From a virus, in IMG/VR virus record IMGVR_UViG_3300017986_003448, positions 1-56,624 of that record: a stretch of 56,624 bases of DNA; one strand, 5' to 3'. The notes beneath the pieces are model-generated. The model made no database searches and was not told the origin of the DNA. It saw only the letters and a list, made by a program, of their open reading frames with translations. The position numbers were made by a program, and so were the translations under genes. Positions within the stretch are counted from its first letter, which is position 1. Every line of letters starts with the position of its first letter. This document shows positions 36,701 to 45,900 of the stretch, one piece after another.

Positions 36701-39700
36701 TAAAAATTGTTTATACCTATAATATCATTTACTTGTATATCGCCAACTGGTTGTTTAAATTGTATTTCTGCAACATAAAAAGTAAGTGCTTTAGATTCTG
36801 TAAAAGCGCCTAAATCGCCAAATAATGATTCAGCTATTGCTTGATCCGATAATCTATTTGCTTGTTGTATTTTTGCTTGAGTGTCTAGATATTGTTGATA
36901 AAGAAAATCAGACTGTTCTCGATCAATAATGTTAACTATTTCTTCTAATGTTAAAGTTTCAGTAGACACATTTATAATTTCATAGTCGTCGATAGCTTTG
37001 ACTTGTAAATCTGTTTTTACATGTTTGTATACATTCCAATCTTCAGTTTTATCACCAAATATCCAAAGATATTCATTATTTCCTAAAACATTTGTTCCTA
37101 CTCCTATTATGTCAGCTAGATTTGATAAACCTGCTTTTACATCTTCTTTGTGAACATAACCAGCTGTGTTCACATAGCTAGTAAATTGTTTTTTAGTGGG
37201 GAACGGATTATTAATGTTTTCTGAAGGAACATATACATCATAAGTTGGAATGTTATACGTTGTGTCACCGTTCGTATTTTCATCAGCAATTTGTATTAAT
37301 TGCGGATTAACAATAAACTTTGCTTCGTCTAGTTTAACTTCAAATTCATCAAAAGTTGCCGAAGCACCGTATACACCATCTCTAATTGCCCATTCTTCAT
37401 AAAATTCCAAACTGTCTTTATCTTCACTTGCTAACGCATCAAACAATTTAGAAAAAGCATTTTGAGTTCCTTTTTCGAGAATCATGCCCTGATAAAATTT
37501 ATATTGACTTACATCGTCAGCTATAATATTTTCAAGGTAATCTCTTTTTTGATATCCTATTAGGTGTTGAGCAAATTTTTGCTGCTCGGTATCAAAATTA
37601 TCACTATCTAGATCATAAAAATCACCAAATTGATTAACTTTATATTCAAAATTAGGTAACAATCCTTGTTTTGGTTTTTCGTTTAATGCAATCCAATTAG
37701 AAGCATTAAAAAATTCTGTACCAAGAATTTTTTTATCCGCAACATAAAATTTTTGTTCATATTGAATAAGGTCGCCTACATCATATGATTTATTTGATTC
37801 CCACTGTTCGTAATCTGCATCTTGAAAAACAAAACCCGGGATGTTAGCACTACCATTCCACTCATCAGTGCTATAGCCTAATATTTTTATTCTTTCTTGC
37901 CTATAACCAGGTATAAGATCAAAAATTACGTCACTAAATATAGTTTGATTATTCAATAAAATTACATGCTCTTTTTGAATTAAGGGCAATTCTACGTGAT
38001 AAATTCCTTCGCCTGTGTCTTCGTCGTTTACATATAATGTATAGTTAGAATCACTTCTACCTACTGAAGATAAATTAATTTCTAGTATATTTCCATTAGC
38101 ATTATACAATGTATTTCCATTAGGACCATTATAAATGTCACCAACTACAGCATAAGGATTTTGGAATTCTAAATAATTAGATCCTGGGCTTAAAGAAATT
38201 AAGCTACCTTCATCTAAGTCAAATAAAGTCCAAAACAAAAATTCTTTCGACGTGTGTAACCAATTATATACAACATTTTCGTTGCCTTTATAGTATTCAA
38301 AAACAAAACCTTTTTGTTGTAGATATTCGCCATAGCTGATTAAAAAGTCAACTACTTCTTGTTCTGTAGTTAACAAAGTGCCATATGGGATTTCTTTTAT
38401 TTTTGCTTGAAATTGTGTACGTATTTCAACTGTTTTACCGCCTATAATAGGCAAGCTATCTAGTTTTGCAAAAAAATCTAGATTAAATTCTGTTTCTCTA
38501 TTTGTTGCGGTACATCTATAAAATGTATTATTATTACGCACAATCGTACCAGTGGTATATAAGTTGCCGCTTTGCCATTCAACATATGATTCACTTATAC
38601 CACCTACGTTTATAGGGTAATCTGTACTACTAGCAATATGAGGGAAAATAGAAAAATATCCTTTTGCTTTGTTATATCCTTTTAATAAAAATCCTTCTTC
38701 AGTTCGTTCAATAATTACACCGCTATAGGAACATATATCAACAGGAGTGCTCTCATTGTAAACAATTTCGTAATCTTCTTCAGGTACAAAAACATTTCCT
38801 TTGTTTAGTGGTGTTCTGCTGTCAAGGATTAACTTTAATTTGTTTTTTTCCGTGTAACCTGCAAATTTAAATCCCATTTGATTAGTAATATTTTGCAAGT
38901 CATTTTTATAAAGATCGAAATTTTTCTTAATCATTTTTGAATAATTTGCAATATAATTTATTATACCACTAGTTGCAACATAATCATCGTCAATATTATT
39001 AGGAGGATACACTATGTCTTCTAACTGTAGTCTATTATTAGACGGTTTGTAAATTATATTTCCGCTTATATCTCTTATTTGATTATATCTATCAAATGCA
39101 GTTGCAAAAAATTCATTAGGTTTATTTAAACCATATGCCATAAGCAATGCAAACGGGTACTCGCTAGATCTACGCCAAGCTGCTTCAACAGGAGCGCCAT
39201 CTCCAAATACAAAAGGCTTTTCTATATTATTAAAATTATAAGCACCGATCAAACCAATTTCTAATGGTTTAATTAAATCACCATGCTCGTCTACTGGAAG
39301 TATTTCAAATAAATTAGGCCTACTATATTTAGGATTGTAAATAGGTCTTTGATTAGGAACACGTATGATACCTTTTTGGATGTCTTCCCATAGTAAAAAA
39401 TTATCTTTTGTGTAAGGCGCTGAACCGTAGGTATCTTTCCACCAAGTAGGCTCAATAGAAAATCCTAGCATTTCCCACGGAGTAATATTAGGACGATCAG
39501 TATCGTAGTAGTATTTGAAAATTTCACGCCAAAAACCTGGCAATTTATTATACTCTATATCTGTACTATCACTGTAGTTATAAGTAAAACTATTATCTCG
39601 TTCAAAAAAATCATGACTATGATAGTCTGTGTTTATTAAATTTGTCCAAGCAATAAATTCAGGAGTAAGTGCTTTATTAACTAATTCAGTACTCAAAGAA

Positions 39701-42700
39701 TCATTTCTATAAAAGCTAGATTTCACTCTAGATATATCAAATAATTCAGTATTGTAAGTTACTTTAATATTATTAAAAATTCTTTTTTCTAATTCTACTA
39801 AAAGGTCATCTCTATAATCATCATAAGCTTTAGTTATAGATCCGTCATGACCTTGTATAACATTTACTGGTGTTTGTAATGTTGTATCTAAATAGATTTT
39901 TGGTTCAAAAAGAGGATACAAACCTAGTTTAGTTGGAGTAGGCGGAATGTAATTACCATTTGTACTTTCATATTCGTAAATTGAAATTACGTCTTGCGGC
40001 TGTTTATTAGCCGTTACTACTGCGTAGCCTTCGTTATTAAATGTATAATCAATTCCGTGCAATAATTGTACATCATTCAAATAAACTTGAACAGCTCTTG
40101 TTGAAGCATCTGCTAGTGTAAAGTTTTCAGCTAAAGGAAAATAAATTTCATCGCTATCTTCAATTTCGTGATCGGTTTTTATATTGCCACTGTATGGTAC
40201 CATATCACTAAAATAGAAGTTGTCATTTGTATTTTTATTACGAGAAAATTCTTCTAAAATTTTATCAACATGAGTTTTTGCATCACCGCTAATTCCTAAA
40301 TTTTCGCTCAAGCTTAAAAATTCACGTTTGAATTTACTATACTCATTTTTAGCATAGCGTATAGCATCAACAAAATTAGCATTTTCATTTACTATATGAT
40401 ACAATGATAAATTTAAAGGTGCGCTATGTTGTAAAAAACGTCTACCATTTTTATCAATATCTGATATATCTCTTAAATTACTCGAACCAGGATATTGGCC
40501 TATAAATTCTGCTGTATTTTCTACAATACTAGATACATGATCATTTACTTCTCCTAAAGTAAAAGTATCTAGATTTTGATTTTTAGGGTTTCGTTCTAAA
40601 GAATACGGAAATTCATATTTTCCATTTTGATTTTTCTGTAAATCTGAGGTAGTTTTTATGACTATGTTGTCGCCATACTCTAAAGCAGCAATAAAATCAA
40701 TTCTTGCATATTCAGTTACATCGGGCTCTACAGTATAGTCTGTACCTTTAATTAAAAGTTCATTATTTTTGAATACATTGATCTGTATATTTTCAATATT
40801 GTTTGAACTATCGTCATATACGTCTATATAAACATTATTAAAAGATTCGTCATATACATATTGTCTGATCACAGGTTGTTTATATTCAGTAATTTTTTGC
40901 CATTGAGACACATTTTCAAAATCTGTTCTATTTTGATATTTTCGTAAATAGCCTTTGTTTACCTCTACAATCTTCTCGTTTTCGTTTTCTATGTACGTAA
41001 AAGTACTTTGACCGTAATCAGACTCAAATACAATATCTCCTACATTATTAATATTTTGATATGATAAAGGAAAGCCTAATTCAGAGTCTGAAACACCAGT
41101 TCCAACTTTGTATCCTACAATTCTATTACCATTAAATGTGCTAGATTCATAATAATTAATATCTCCGTAGCTGTAGTTATTGCTATCAAACATATCAAAC
41201 AACGGAGCTTGATTTCTTTGAATTTTTCTTTGACTTACAGTCCAGGTATTATTTGCAAAAGATAAAACTTTCCCTTTATATTCATTACCTCTTAAAACTG
41301 CAACTGTTTCGTTTTCTAAAGATTCTGCATCGTCGGCTTCTACTAAAGTAATTTGCCTTCTACCTGACACAATAGCATCATCTTCAATTGTACCATCATA
41401 TGTAATAAATTTTACTGTATAAATTTTATTTGTTACGAACGGATCTAGATCTGCAAGGAACAATACTCTCATACCGTCTGCTAAATCTACACCATCTACA
41501 TTATATCCTATGCTTCCTTCAATAACAGAAAATACATCAACAGTAAAATCATCAACCAAATCAATATTCTGTTTTGCTTTTGTGCCATAGTTATATAATT
41601 TAATATTAGGATTAAATTCAATAATAGGTCTGCTGGCTCTAAAATTTTGATCTAATTCAACAACAGAATTATTTAGGTCTGCTGACTGTTGAATAATATC
41701 TTTATGGAACCATCTATTGTGTCGTGACCATAGATTTCCATCTATAGATGATCTGTTAATTGTTAAATAATCTTTTTGCGACGGATATCCAATCGCTGTA
41801 TCAAACGGTTTAGAATCAAATTGTATACTATCAAAGTCTACTTCTATATCTGGTGTGTATTCAGAAGGTATATTAAGAGAATTTTCTTCTATGAGAGTAA
41901 TACTATCTCCAACTCCTTCGACGTAGAATGTTTTATCTTTATAATATGCTGGCTCAACTTCACCGATAAATTTAATTTTCATTCCATTAGAAAATTCAAC
42001 GCCGTTGCCTGATTTATAGTATTTCTTTTGTAGAATTTCTGCTTCTACGTCAACAAAAGCAGCTTCCTCTAAATCTTTGATTTCAATGCGTCCATTAATA
42101 TTAATATCCTCTGTTGATACATACCATAGAGTGTCCGGCGCATACTGGCTTAACTGTAAAGTTGCTGTGCCTTTTTCTAAACCTTGTATATCTAAGCCTT
42201 CATATATTATAATAGATGAACTATCTAAATCAAAATCCGGCTGATCGGTTAATTTACTTCTAAATACAATAGGAAAATTTGGTATATCAACATCAAATTT
42301 ATATGTTATGCCTCTATACAATGTTAAAGTAGGATTGTTCGTTAATCCATCTGGTGTAAAGATATACGAGTACGAATCTAAATTATCACCAAGTCTTACT
42401 TTTATAGTACTATCAACTTCTACCGAGTTTCCAGCAATACTAATTGCTTGAGGCCCGCTAGGTAGCCAATAGTATTCTCTAAAATTAGCAAATTTATCCC
42501 AATTGATATTAGGGTTCCATGCATAAAATTCTTGCTGGGTTAATAAACTATAATCTTTGTTAGCAGAATTATAATTTGCAAATGCATTAGTATAATCATT
42601 AAAATCTTTATAGAATCTTGTATTGCCTAAATTATCTTTTATAATCGACGCAGGCTCAAACTTATAATCATTTCTCGTTTTAGAAACATCATCGAAGTAT

Positions 42701-42915
42701 GTGTCATCTATATTATATGCTTTAGAATCTTTTCTCCCTACAAATCCATTAACTCTGTTAATTAAACCAGGAGATATAAACCTATCTAATGTTGCATTTA
42801 AAAATTTACTATTCTGTGGAGTTCTAAAAATTTTAGGTAAATGATCTCTACTACGTCTTTTAGAAGATCCGTTAACTGGCAAGTTAGGTTCATTTTGAAA
42901 ATTATCGTAAGCCAT
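27775..42915 (-). CDS. Giant virion structural protein (5046 residues), baseplate/tail
   Basis: This one uninterrupted frame covers 27 percent of the window. The N-terminus (HLPKIFRTPQNSKFLNATLD, then WNPNINWDKFANFREYYWLP) is a layout I associate with giant structural proteins of marine T4-like phages. Repeat types seen along the chain: chitin-binding-like Y..GD.V.Y....Y.A segments near residues 1450, 1705, 2285 and 2920; FG-GAP-like blades (FGSSVDIKGPHIIVGSP and relatives) near 2200-2270 and 2995-3200; GSGY/GSGA segments near 3630 and 3990; and DGS(S/T)TQY.L adhesin-like units near 4092, 4238, 4408, 4558 and 4928. The protein follows gp6 by two bases, where T4 has gp7-gp10, so it may take over peripheral wedge and fibre-anchoring roles. 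No enzyme motif was seen. Confidence 0.85.
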   Translation of the reverse strand: MAYDNFQNEPNLPVNGSSKRRSRDHLPKIFRTPQNSKFLNATLDRFISPGLINRVNGFVGRKDSKAYNIDDTYFDDVSKTRNDYKFEPASIIKDNLGNTRFYKDFNDYTNAFANYNSANKDYSLLTQQEFYAWNPNINWDKFANFREYYWLPSGPQAISIAGNSVEVDSTIKVRLGDNLDSYSYIFTPDGLTNNPTLTLYRGITYKFDVDIPNFPIVFRSKLTDQPDFDLDSSSIIIYEGLDIQGLEKGTATLQLSQYAPDTLWYVSTEDININGRIEIKDLEEAAFVDVEAEILQKKYYKSGNGVEFSNGMKIKFIGEVEPAYYKDKTFYVEGVGDSITLIEENSLNIPSEYTPDIEVDFDSIQFDSKPFDTAIGYPSQKDYLTINRSSIDGNLWSRHNRWFHKDIIQQSADLNNSVVELDQNFRASRPIIEFNPNIKLYNYGTKAKQNIDLVDDFTVDVFSVIEGSIGYNVDGVDLADGMRVLFLADLDPFVTNKIYTVKFITYDGTIEDDAIVSGRRQITLVEADDAESLENETVAVLRGNEYKGKVLSFANNTWTVSQRKIQRNQAPLFDMFDSNNYSYGDINYYESSTFNGNRIVGYKVGTGVSDSELGFPLSYQNINNVGDIVFESDYGQSTFTYIENENEKIVEVNKGYLRKYQNRTDFENVSQWQKITEYKQPVIRQYVYDESFNNVYIDVYDDSSNNIENIQINVFKNNELLIKGTDYTVEPDVTEYARIDFIAALEYGDNIVIKTTSDLQKNQNGKYEFPYSLERNPKNQNLDTFTLGEVNDHVSSIVENTAEFIGQYPGSSNLRDISDIDKNGRRFLQHSAPLNLSLYHIVNENANFVDAIRYAKNEYSKFKREFLSLSENLGISGDAKTHVDKILEEFSRNKNTNDNFYFSDMVPYSGNIKTDHEIEDSDEIYFPLAENFTLADASTRAVQVYLNDVQLLHGIDYTFNNEGYAVVTANKQPQDVISIYEYESTNGNYIPPTPTKLGLYPLFEPKIYLDTTLQTPVNVIQGHDGSITKAYDDYRDDLLVELEKRIFNNIKVTYNTELFDISRVKSSFYRNDSLSTELVNKALTPEFIAWTNLINTDYHSHDFFERDNSFTYNYSDSTDIEYNKLPGFWREIFKYYYDTDRPNITPWEMLGFSIEPTWWKDTYGSAPYTKDNFLLWEDIQKGIIRVPNQRPIYNPKYSRPNLFEILPVDEHGDLIKPLEIGLIGAYNFNNIEKPFVFGDGAPVEAAWRRSSEYPFALLMAYGLNKPNEFFATAFDRYNQIRDISGNIIYKPSNNRLQLEDIVYPPNNIDDDYVATSGIINYIANYSKMIKKNFDLYKNDLQNITNQMGFKFAGYTEKNKLKLILDSRTPLNKGNVFVPEEDYEIVYNESTPVDICSYSGVIIERTEEGFLLKGYNKAKGYFSIFPHIASSTDYPINVGGISESYVEWQSGNLYTTGTIVRNNNTFYRCTATNRETEFNLDFFAKLDSLPIIGGKTVEIRTQFQAKIKEIPYGTLLTTEQEVVDFLISYGEYLQQKGFVFEYYKGNENVVYNWLHTSKEFLFWTLFDLDEGSLISLSPGSNYLEFQNPYAVVGDIYNGPNGNTLYNANGNILEINLSSVGRSDSNYTLYVNDEDTGEGIYHVELPLIQKEHVILLNNQTIFSDVIFDLIPGYRQERIKILGYSTDEWNGSANIPGFVFQDADYEQWESNKSYDVGDLIQYEQKFYVADKKILGTEFFNASNWIALNEKPKQGLLPNFEYKVNQFGDFYDLDSDNFDTEQQKFAQHLIGYQKRDYLENIIADDVSQYKFYQGMILEKGTQNAFSKLFDALASEDKDSLEFYEEWAIRDGVYGASATFDEFEVKLDEAKFIVNPQLIQIADENTNGDTTYNIPTYDVYVPSENINNPFPTKKQFTSYVNTAGYVHKEDVKAGLSNLADIIGVGTNVLGNNEYLWIFGDKTEDWNVYKHVKTDLQVKAIDDYEIINVSTETLTLEEIVNIIDREQSDFLYQQYLDTQAKIQQANRLSDQAIAESLFGDLGAFTESKALTFYVAEIQFKQPVGDIQVNDIIGINNFYAPNTDQGGNLADSSVTLNESVYNSSVNYFGQVTRKENDTLYVKFTKQLPSGSNLTANITKLEKVRFTDVSEANQTLQKSFDDNMRIWIDNFAESNNWQVLKNSNQFDLLEKVNGPSDTETTFSGTFGDSIAVNDNNNILVIGDPENEQGKVWVYSRKSASSSWTLNDVLEPDTSIGNNLKFGSSVDIKGPHIIVGSPTASNVKTKYKDAFSTSVSYSEGDIVKYKDRLWESKFDLIPALDGNLFNTFSSVTQGIIDSNQENRTETYSILNVGNYALRTGTSIPAFTGDVNHILVRVPKTLYDNTRNADSYQAKFAWNTLTKTYQDQETLVPTNPFNLEYNGIDEAFFESQHIIREAIDTTLYFASINTIPQVGDAVQSSTGAGTVAYVHKNDEDKYIVYLKDTVGTFNTTASLFLLNTGEFVGDFVKQLDADRIVYGGFWFIETPTYTVTNGSTLTDEGRGLIYLDISEDSTYINDYHNIYDTNTTIIDSENNVNSYIKTFSYEGFPNADNVNGEILNTKFAVRAPSAFLDTLSIGDDVYIYVNQIPNYTLGVQNPITNIGLSPGQINREHNIVDIWNGYISFEFTKFQTNGEPYQPKIGQTVRDKSTGATAEVAFIERNGTNVKIFVKNTTGTWSKGFDYGDLAAIEFLAIPSDPSSIYQIDREIGNVNAVSLGNSAQGIGDLLVFENTVSIELDNSLEIQYTGQNELIDAEYWLYTNRQILGAPITNESPSIINSNWKEIFNIPADINGEASNFTNEGMYSIYKSLGQGHELIGNFTTPDRQSNRHLGSQVTLRIDGSNQKAFVAAKGDESIVLPGKIYFVNNGTIDGVDYSWDLAKFKKYKGAFDETLNYRTGDIIYLDDPDGTLYEAKTNLVPSVFNIANWTEKSEYIDYVGHIPNNTGTVVINDSVDYSTILDQELLETFGSTFDVSKNGDVLVARATYLDKPSKIVVYRNINGLYQLSQTIITGDDSTNQLDSTTSGLGTRVAISGSGLYIAINEPLKDTIRKNEGRVLIYKQINGSFELLSVLENQNYDKNEQFGTEIDFDGEKLLISAKNSESIIDTTYDNNNTTFDYSFTRFAYTNANQGKVYIYDNIDDEFLLAQILSAPDNDIENFGSQIVLKNNNIYATSTFRDDSIGQIYNFKLTDTTTNTMWLKIRSLEETVDLSKIKKVFLYNRKTDKVIRNLDYIDIIQGKIAGVAEQEISFKTPDDPASYNIVSTSSSSDEGEDVIFDSGSPWAEEYVGKVWWDISNASFLNTYQNDVIYNSQTQNTLIDNSSIDVYEWVESRLTPSEYDSVVQEGLISGGFSVYGNRAYTVKQKYDVVSEQFVPRYYFWVKNKSTIPNVEGRNISISQIASIISNPVNAGIEFVSFLNGNSFLLNNVKKYLTDDDIVLSVQTFKVGNEDNNSHLQYQITTENLGSSQPNDDIILKWYDSLIGYDDFQRPVPDPRVPIKYRYGNLFIPRQTWFENRIEALKQVVERTNYVLKQNLIVDNKDLTPLFDADPPPTSEQQAYDQIVDTYDDLTDIKTEKFTQAKISLVIENGRVSRVDIVSKGRGYKVAPTVEIIGQGSGAVISTTIDSVGKLSSVVIENAGQNYDKDTIATVRSYRVLVNSDSNINTKWAIYERDTVFQVWTRAITQKFDTTLYWNYIDWYAKGYNQNTEINHIVETTHDIYTANINFNQTVKIKNVGTGGWLLLRRVNTTNSLDYTIDYDTIGRQNGTIEFSERLYKPLPFGYDSNSFDIKLYDFLPIFELRIILYAIKNNLFVNDLLDEYNKLFFASIRYLLSEQNNADWLFKTSFIKAKHNVGKLRKDLTFNNDNLPSYENYIEEIKPYKTKIREYLSIYDRLEPARALTTDFDLRVVYDDELNRIVVPKTKFINDQIEVESRFVEDYPNKIWLDNASFEITAVNIIDPGSGYRTPPIINLTSESGTGAEIKTYIGTNGKLKRCEIINPGKGYFSVPEVEIISNITDSGTPAKISVEIGNSKTRSLTSKMKFDRITNNFVVSVLESTESFVASGTSTQYTLKWPLDIRTDKIKVYVNDIELLLGDYTYENIEDKTKSYLRYLGRITTNNPLSEGSEVRIEYSKSIELLNAADRIGKLYLPQTEGLGKELSQLMSGVDYGGVEVKGLEFDNIKGWDNDVWFNSTWDSYVDTNEDEIFTFDGSTTQITLSSPLEANTTYNVYLNNTRLDDSAYDGSTIVDNPNAIMESLIGDGVTQTLYLDEFRMPGSANYAEIKVVQGDVLVIRKTSSDGTFAPMPDSIDTNLSGGNLTYGNAQGLLANDITIDGDNFVTPNTSGSVEEHVPGQVLDTLNIKVTQKAQGGSSVISSDTYYGDGSTKIYKVNADVFLNNQIIARLNGDIVDTAEFTVDFNNSSIEFNTAPANGDIISISNFSVGGNDILASESLISDGSTLSIITSVPYKENLQSIVSVDGIEKEHQLVNDDAGNTVVEFADSIQENAEIQYNIYNTSDHINYSQLSIENLTADGSSTQYEVQEGQTRSLNEWQVVVTVNDQVLDPGYYETFNLTANVFEYSLNKEQVDLGNIPGYTVEVYIDDTKLQYLQDYNWDSDRAAVILDNNVVSFDAGQDLKVYVRHNAEYQFGNFVNEEFIVDNNTITFDTIYAENAKIKIYRFNNATHQGLIRDRITVKSLSGLQENTKEWRKISNIINKKINLTTETVDAQYVWLSRNKQLLTPNVDYVIDSSKKVIEIITDVDLGDEFLVIHFAAGPVQSELSWIQFKDILNRTRFYAITNNQEYTLADDLYWYDKKLTLKNADNLPSPGVNDKPGIIWINGERIEYYVRDGNVISQIRRGTLGTGVPVLHEKSTEVLYINDEHRIPYKDETFSTIFTADGTSSEYELDFTPTSESEFEVFVAGSRLRKNSIASYRFEYKDDQGNVIQPIDQDSPEGDITLEPDFTIVDDSKLVLKNTPPENVKILVIRKKGMSWYESGKSLKDSATPAAVFLQNVSN

Positions 42916-42917
42916 TA

Positions 42918-45900
42918 TTAGTATGAGCCTCCTGAATTATTGTTACTTGAACTAGATGAAGTATAATTTGTTGTTGAAGTTACATTTAAGGCAGTGCTTT
43001 GTACACCTGCATTTACATCAGTAGTTGACGTAGTAATTAATCCGCTAGCTTGGATTTTAGTCGCTGTGATTTCATCTATAACTTCTAAATCTGTAATCTT
43101 TGCACCACTTACAAATATTTCATCTGATTCTGATTTTACTTCAAATAAGCTACCAAAAACTCTATTTGCATCGCTAGGAACGACAATAAATGTAACTATG
43201 TCAGGACTAAGTTGTTTCATTACATACGCACTCAATTCACTAAAATAGAATGTATCACCAAAATTCCAATTTTCTAATGCAAAAAATTCTTCAATTGCAC
43301 TTAAACACTGTGATTTTATATCATTATCGTTGATTACAGATTCTGGATTTTTAACAATTTTAAATGTTGCTTGCAAGTCACTATCTGCTTTTGCACCAAA
43401 AATTATTTTGTACTTTACAGGATTATAAATTATTTCATCACTTACTGATTTGATAGAAGCAAGATTTGCATTGTAAGAAAGATATAGCTGATCAGTACTA
43501 GGAGGCAGGGGTTTTTCTGCTTCGTCTCTTAGATATCTTCTAAAACTTGTGTCATAAGATTGAGTAAGCACATATACATCTATTATGTTGCTTACACTCG
43601 GGTCTAATCTTTTATCTTTATCTGCAGAATGCACATAATGGAATTTTAAATTATCTCTGCCAGAAACAGCTCGGTAGTCTGCTGTAACCTTTAGTGAATT
43701 TGATTCTTTGTTTAGAACTTCAAAATAATCCTCGTCTAGATAATAGAATATTTGTCCATCATCATACAAGCTAGTCGTTTGCACTGATGCCTTAGTTGCA
43801 AACGAAATAATTTCGTTGTTTGAATTAGGAAAATACAAATATTGTTCGCTTCCGTCAGCGTTCTGCTGTCTTTGTCTATATACAATTTTATTTTCACTGT
43901 TTACCTCGTCAGCAACAATTACTTCAAAAAGATCAGGATCATCAACTATTCCATCTTCGTCGCTATCAAAAAAAGTAATTTCCATTTTGCTACTATCAAC
44001 ATAACCATCTGTATCTCTATAACTTGCTAATACAGACCAATCATAATCAACAGTAAAAGCATCTGTAGAATCAGGTTTTGGATTTATACTCAAAACAGAA
44101 ATTTTATCTTTTAATGTTTTGCCACTTGTTTTATTAAAAACTTTATCTGATGAATCAAAATAAAATCTAATTTCGTTAGGACTTTCGAACAAGTACCTAC
44201 ATGCTCTATATGTTACTGTATAAGTATTGCCTTCTGGCTCAAACAATAACAGCCAACTACTATCTAATTGTCTGCTCGAATTATTCCCTGCTTGCTTCAA
44301 ACTGAAGTCATTAAAAATATCCAAATTTTCAAGGGTAATTACTTCCCATTTTAAATTATTTGTATCATATCTTAAGCCAAAAGTTTGTCTTGCAAATGCT
44401 TGATTAACTATCTGTGTCTGTGTAGTAGTAAATAATTCATTAGACATTTTTGGAATGATTTGATCTAATATTGCACCTGTAGGAATTATATCAGATAATT
44501 TTACTGGTCCGTCTCCGTTGTCTGTTAATTCTGTACCATTACCTTGGATACTGTATACTTTTGTCCAAAGATAAGTAACTGAATCTTTATGATCCGCTTC
44601 GCCGTCCATTAAAGCATTATTATTGCTTTTCATAAAATGCTTGCCTTCTGGTGCAACAAATTTTAACAAAGTATTAGGCTTAATAAGCTTTAATGTACTT
44701 GTAGTAAAATCTCCTAGCAATTGTAATTGGCCGCCAAGGTCATTAAAATAACCTGTATTTTGATTCGTACTACTAGATACACTTGTCCAAAAATTGTTAA
44801 AGTCATTTACTTTTATTTTTGTATATTCGCTGTAGTAAAAGTTTTGTAAATTTTTATTTGCTAGCACAGGCTGCACAACATTTATTATCGCACCGGCAAT
44901 ATCAGTTCTTGTTTGCCAAGAGAATTTTTCTTTAAATTGTAGTAATTCTTTTGTTAGAATACCATCATTACCGTATAAATTTGTTTTACTGTATTTTCCT
45001 GTACTGTCTAATAGATCAAAATATCTACTAATACCACTACTTATTCTGTTTACACTTTTAACTTTTACAATGTCCGGGTTCCTTGTAATAGGTGCTAACT
45101 GATAATCTTCAGCTGTAATCATTCTATTTTGTGTATAGTAATTTGCCGGAGCGTTAGTTTTTATACTTTCATTAGACTCAGAACTAGAACCATTGTTTAT
45201 AGTATTAGGCAATTGGCATTGAATGTTAAGTGTCTCTTCTTTACCAAACTTACTTATGTACGGAATATTTAAACTAATAGCTGAAAGTTCTTCTGGATCT
45301 AAAGAGCCTACATCTGGACTAGATACTCTAAAATACGCTCTAAATTTTCCTAATGGAATATTACCAAAAGTTCCGTCTCCGAAAACCAAACTAATTCTGT
45401 CTTCTAATCTAGTTAACACACTGAAAACATTTTTATCATTTTTATTTAAGTTATTATATATTACATTATTTCCTTCAGTAGAAACAACTTTTGTCCATTC
45501 TTCGTCTTCATTGTTTTGTGCATCTAACGAGTACAGCCAAACGTCTGATTCATTAACATTTGTATCGTCAATAGCTACTACTTGATTACTGTTACCTTCA
45601 TTAAGTGTAAAATCTCCATTTATGAGTGTTCCTTGCCTAAAGTGCATAAAGTAACCTGTATTTTCACTTTGATTTCCTCTACCATCTGATCGATATAGAA
45701 TTGCAAATTTGTTTCCGTTAAACGGAGCTTCTTCTACTATAGAACCATTTTCTATTCCAGTACTTACAATTTCGAAGGGTCTGTTTATGCCATTTATCGG
45801 ACGGGTAAAAGGAAAAATAGGTAAACCTACATTTGCACTATTAAATCTATATTGTTGGGTTAAGATACCATTAATTGTTTCTTCTTGTAATGGATTACCT

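Noticed and set aside
27775-42915. Possible frameshift or gene fusion in the giant frame
   Set aside because: The frame is continuous, repeats run through it in register, and similar giant proteins are known in marine T4-like phages.
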